In this document: positions 62,637 through 64,000 of the stretch, in pieces
Numbering within the stretch: the first letter of the stretch is position 1
How the letters are laid out: each line of letters begins with the position of its first letter
From: an uncultured Prevotella sp.
GTDB taxonomy: Bacteria; Bacteroidota; Bacteroidia; Bacteroidales; Bacteroidaceae
Assembly: GCA_946998295.1 (NCBI GenBank)
Contig: CAMPYS010000001.1
Span: 62,001 to 126,000 of the forward strand
Length of the DNA stretch: 64,000 nt
Direction of reading: 5' to 3'
Made by a program: the position numbers and the translations under genes
The notes under the pieces: model-generated
Told to the model about the DNA's origin: nothing
What the model saw: only the letters and a program-made list of their open reading frames with translations
The model's database searches: none

Positions 62637-63275
62637 ATGATAGATATTATAACCAAATATTTTCCAAACTTAACAGATAAACAAATTTATCAATTTGAGA
62701 AACTCGACCCATTATATCACGAATGGAATGAAAAGATAAATATCATTTCACGCAAAGATATAGACAATTTGTATATCCACCATATACTGCATTCTTTAGC
62801 AATTGCTAAATTTATTAGGTTTAAAGATAACTCTACCATTCTTGATGTTGGTACTGGTGGTGGCTTGCCTGGTATACCACTTGCTATAATATTTCCTAAT
62901 ATTCACATAACACTAATAGATAGCATTGGAAAAAAAATAAAAGTTGCAAGAGAAATAGCTGAGTCGATAAATCTAAAAAATGTATCCTTTAAACAACTTA
63001 GAGGAGAGGAGGAAACTGGGAAATATGATTTTATAGTATCGAGAGCCGTCATGAAGCTGCCAGAACTGATAAGAATAATAAATAAAAATATACGCAGAAC
63101 CCAAGAAAATGCTTTAGAAAACGGCATTATTGCTCTCAAAGGTGGAAATATTGAAGGCGAAATAAAACCATATAAACATATAGCAGAAGTAACCCCTATC
63201 AGTTCTTATTTTCAAGAAGAATGGTTTAAGGAAAAAAACATTATATATGTACCTATTAAAAACAATAAGAAATAA
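62637..63275 (+). CDS. rsmG: 16S rRNA (guanine-N7)-methyltransferase RsmG
   Basis: RsmG (GidB) methylates G527 of 16S rRNA. The 212-residue protein has the family opening IITKYFPNLTDKQI, SRKDIDNLYIHHILHSL, the SAM site ILDVGTGGGLPGIPLAI near 65-82, and KYDFIVSRAV. The ATG at 62637 (MIDIITKYF) is preferred to a GTG two codons upstream. The next gene starts 8 bases after its stop. Confidence 0.95.
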   Translation: MIDIITKYFPNLTDKQIYQFEKLDPLYHEWNEKINIISRKDIDNLYIHHILHSLAIAKFIRFKDNSTILDVGTGGGLPGIPLAIIFPNIHITLIDSIGKKIKVAREIAESINLKNVSFKQLRGEEETGKYDFIVSRAVMKLPELIRIINKNIRRTQENALENGIIALKGGNIEGEIKPYKHIAEVTPISSYFQEEWFKEKNIIYVPIKNNKK

Positions 63276-63283
63276 TATTTTAT

Positions 63284-63925
63284 ATGATAGCCATAATACC
63301 TTTAGTTGCTAACGACTTTCAAGAAAATACATACATTGTTTATGATGAGCTAAAGCAAGCTATTATAATTGACTGTGGCTTATTTTATGAACAAGAAATA
63401 TATAACTTCAGAAAAATTATACATGAAAACTCTTTAACTCCCATACGACTTATTTCAACTCATGGTCATATCGACCACAATATAGGGAATGGTATCATAA
63501 AAAAAGATTATAATATTTCGCCAGAGCCATATATTGGCGACAAGGATCTTATGAATTGTATGGATTTCCAATCTCAATACTTATTTGGTACTAAGCTTAA
63601 ACTGTCGCTTCCAACAGTAGAACATTACTTAGAACTTAACGATATAATTAAATTTGGAAATCATAAATTTACATTAATACATACACCTGGTCATACACAT
63701 GGCTCTGTATGTTTCTACTGCAAAGAAGAAAAAACACTTTTTACAGGTGATACCTTGTTTAAAGAGTCTATAGGACGTACTGATTTACCGGGAGGAGACT
63801 ATAAAGAAATTGTCAATTCACTGGAAATACTAAAAATGTTACCAAAAGATACCAAGATATTTCCAGGACATGGTGAAAGCTCAATAATAGAACATGAACT
63901 AAAATATAATCCTTTTTTAAAATAA
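63284..63925 (+). CDS. MBL-fold (glyoxalase II-like) hydrolase
   Basis: A 213-residue metallo-beta-lactamase-fold hydrolase. The metal motif STHGHIDHNIG (HxHxDH, about 59-68) is followed by HTPGHTHGSVCFY with the third His, FTGDTLFKESIGRTDLPGGD with the bridging Asp, and a final FPGHGE. It most resembles the short hydroxyacylglutathione hydrolase-like proteins common in Bacteroidetes. Substrate unknown. It lies between rsmG and ruvC on the same strand. Confidence 0.92.
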   Translation: MIAIIPLVANDFQENTYIVYDELKQAIIIDCGLFYEQEIYNFRKIIHENSLTPIRLISTHGHIDHNIGNGIIKKDYNISPEPYIGDKDLMNCMDFQSQYLFGTKLKLSLPTVEHYLELNDIIKFGNHKFTLIHTPGHTHGSVCFYCKEEKTLFTGDTLFKESIGRTDLPGGDYKEIVNSLEILKMLPKDTKIFPGHGESSIIEHELKYNPFLK

Positions 63926-63939
63926 AGTATATTAGTAAC

Positions 63940-64000
63940 ATGCCTAACGAAAAAATAATTTTAGGTATAGATCCTGGTACAAATGTTATGGGATATGGAT
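63940..64000 (+). CDS. ruvC: Crossover junction endonuclease RuvC, 3'-truncated by window edge
   Basis: The first 20 codons read MPNEKIILGIDPGTNVMGYG. LGIDPGT carries the first catalytic Asp of the RuvC fold, and the start is clear. The gene continues beyond the window. It follows the MBL gene by 14 bases, so it is probably co-transcribed. Confidence 0.88.
   Translation, partial: MPNEKIILGIDPGTNVMGYG

Overview
The window is a low-GC chromosomal segment of a Bacteroidetes bacterium, most likely order Bacteroidales and close to Prevotellaceae. The evidence is: promoters of the Bacteroidetes type (TTG or TTTG, 17-20 bases, then TAnnTTTG) in front of many genes; short or absent 5' leaders; an UpxY-type antiterminator; a DUF4105 (Lnb-like) protein; the bamD-rpoZ-DUF4293 trio; a Bacteroidetes-type 633-residue PurF paralogue beside carAB; and two secreted proteins ending in a YDLSGR/YNLQG...KGIYI-like tail common in Prevotella. 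No rRNA, tRNA or CRISPR array was seen.

Layout. 1-6.4 kb: the 3' part of an ABC-F ATPase, grpE-dnaJ, folC, a short leaderless folK and a secreted glucosaminidase with LysM. 6.4-11 kb: the bamD-rpoZ-DUF4293 operon (minus), a repeat-bearing gap, and uvrB. 11-21.3 kb: a secreted protein, a polysaccharide-export lipoprotein, then glmS, a PurF-like amidotransferase, carA and carB. 21.4-26 kb (minus): serB, an UpxY-like antiterminator, an intact trpG/pabA-type amidotransferase, a decayed-looking trpF, a lipoprotein and rfbC. 26-34.7 kb: an HU-like/SPOR protein, an FHA protein, pyrBI, prs, nspC, a COG0523 metallochaperone and glyA. 35-50.8 kb: a secreted protein, ilvE, xseAB, a nitroreductase, a low-molecular-weight phosphatase, panB, a membrane-anchored SF1 helicase, and an envelope operon (OMP, LptC, CorC/GldE-like, PpiD-like). 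51-57.3 kb: a secreted calycin-like protein, a DUF4105/Lnb-like protein and secA. 57.3-64 kb: a composite transposon, then rsmG, an MBL hydrolase and the start of ruvC. Most of the content is housekeeping: nucleotide and amino-sugar synthesis from glutamine, folate, DNA repair and envelope biogenesis.

Two things stand out. First, three intergenic regions carry copies of an unrecognised dispersed repeat about 400 bp long. Its core is an array of 13-bp palindromes (GTTTAASTTAAAC) at nearly fixed 22/24/23/23-base steps. Second, one copy, between secA and rsmG, is split by a 4.6-kb composite transposon made of two inverted, decayed IS5-family elements with matching 16-bp ends. The outer ends are flanked by the direct repeat AAATT. 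The cargo is an outer-membrane receptor with a fragment of a KAS III (FabH-like) gene on one side and a small ORF cut by the IS on the other, so it appears to be a piece of a gene cluster captured elsewhere.
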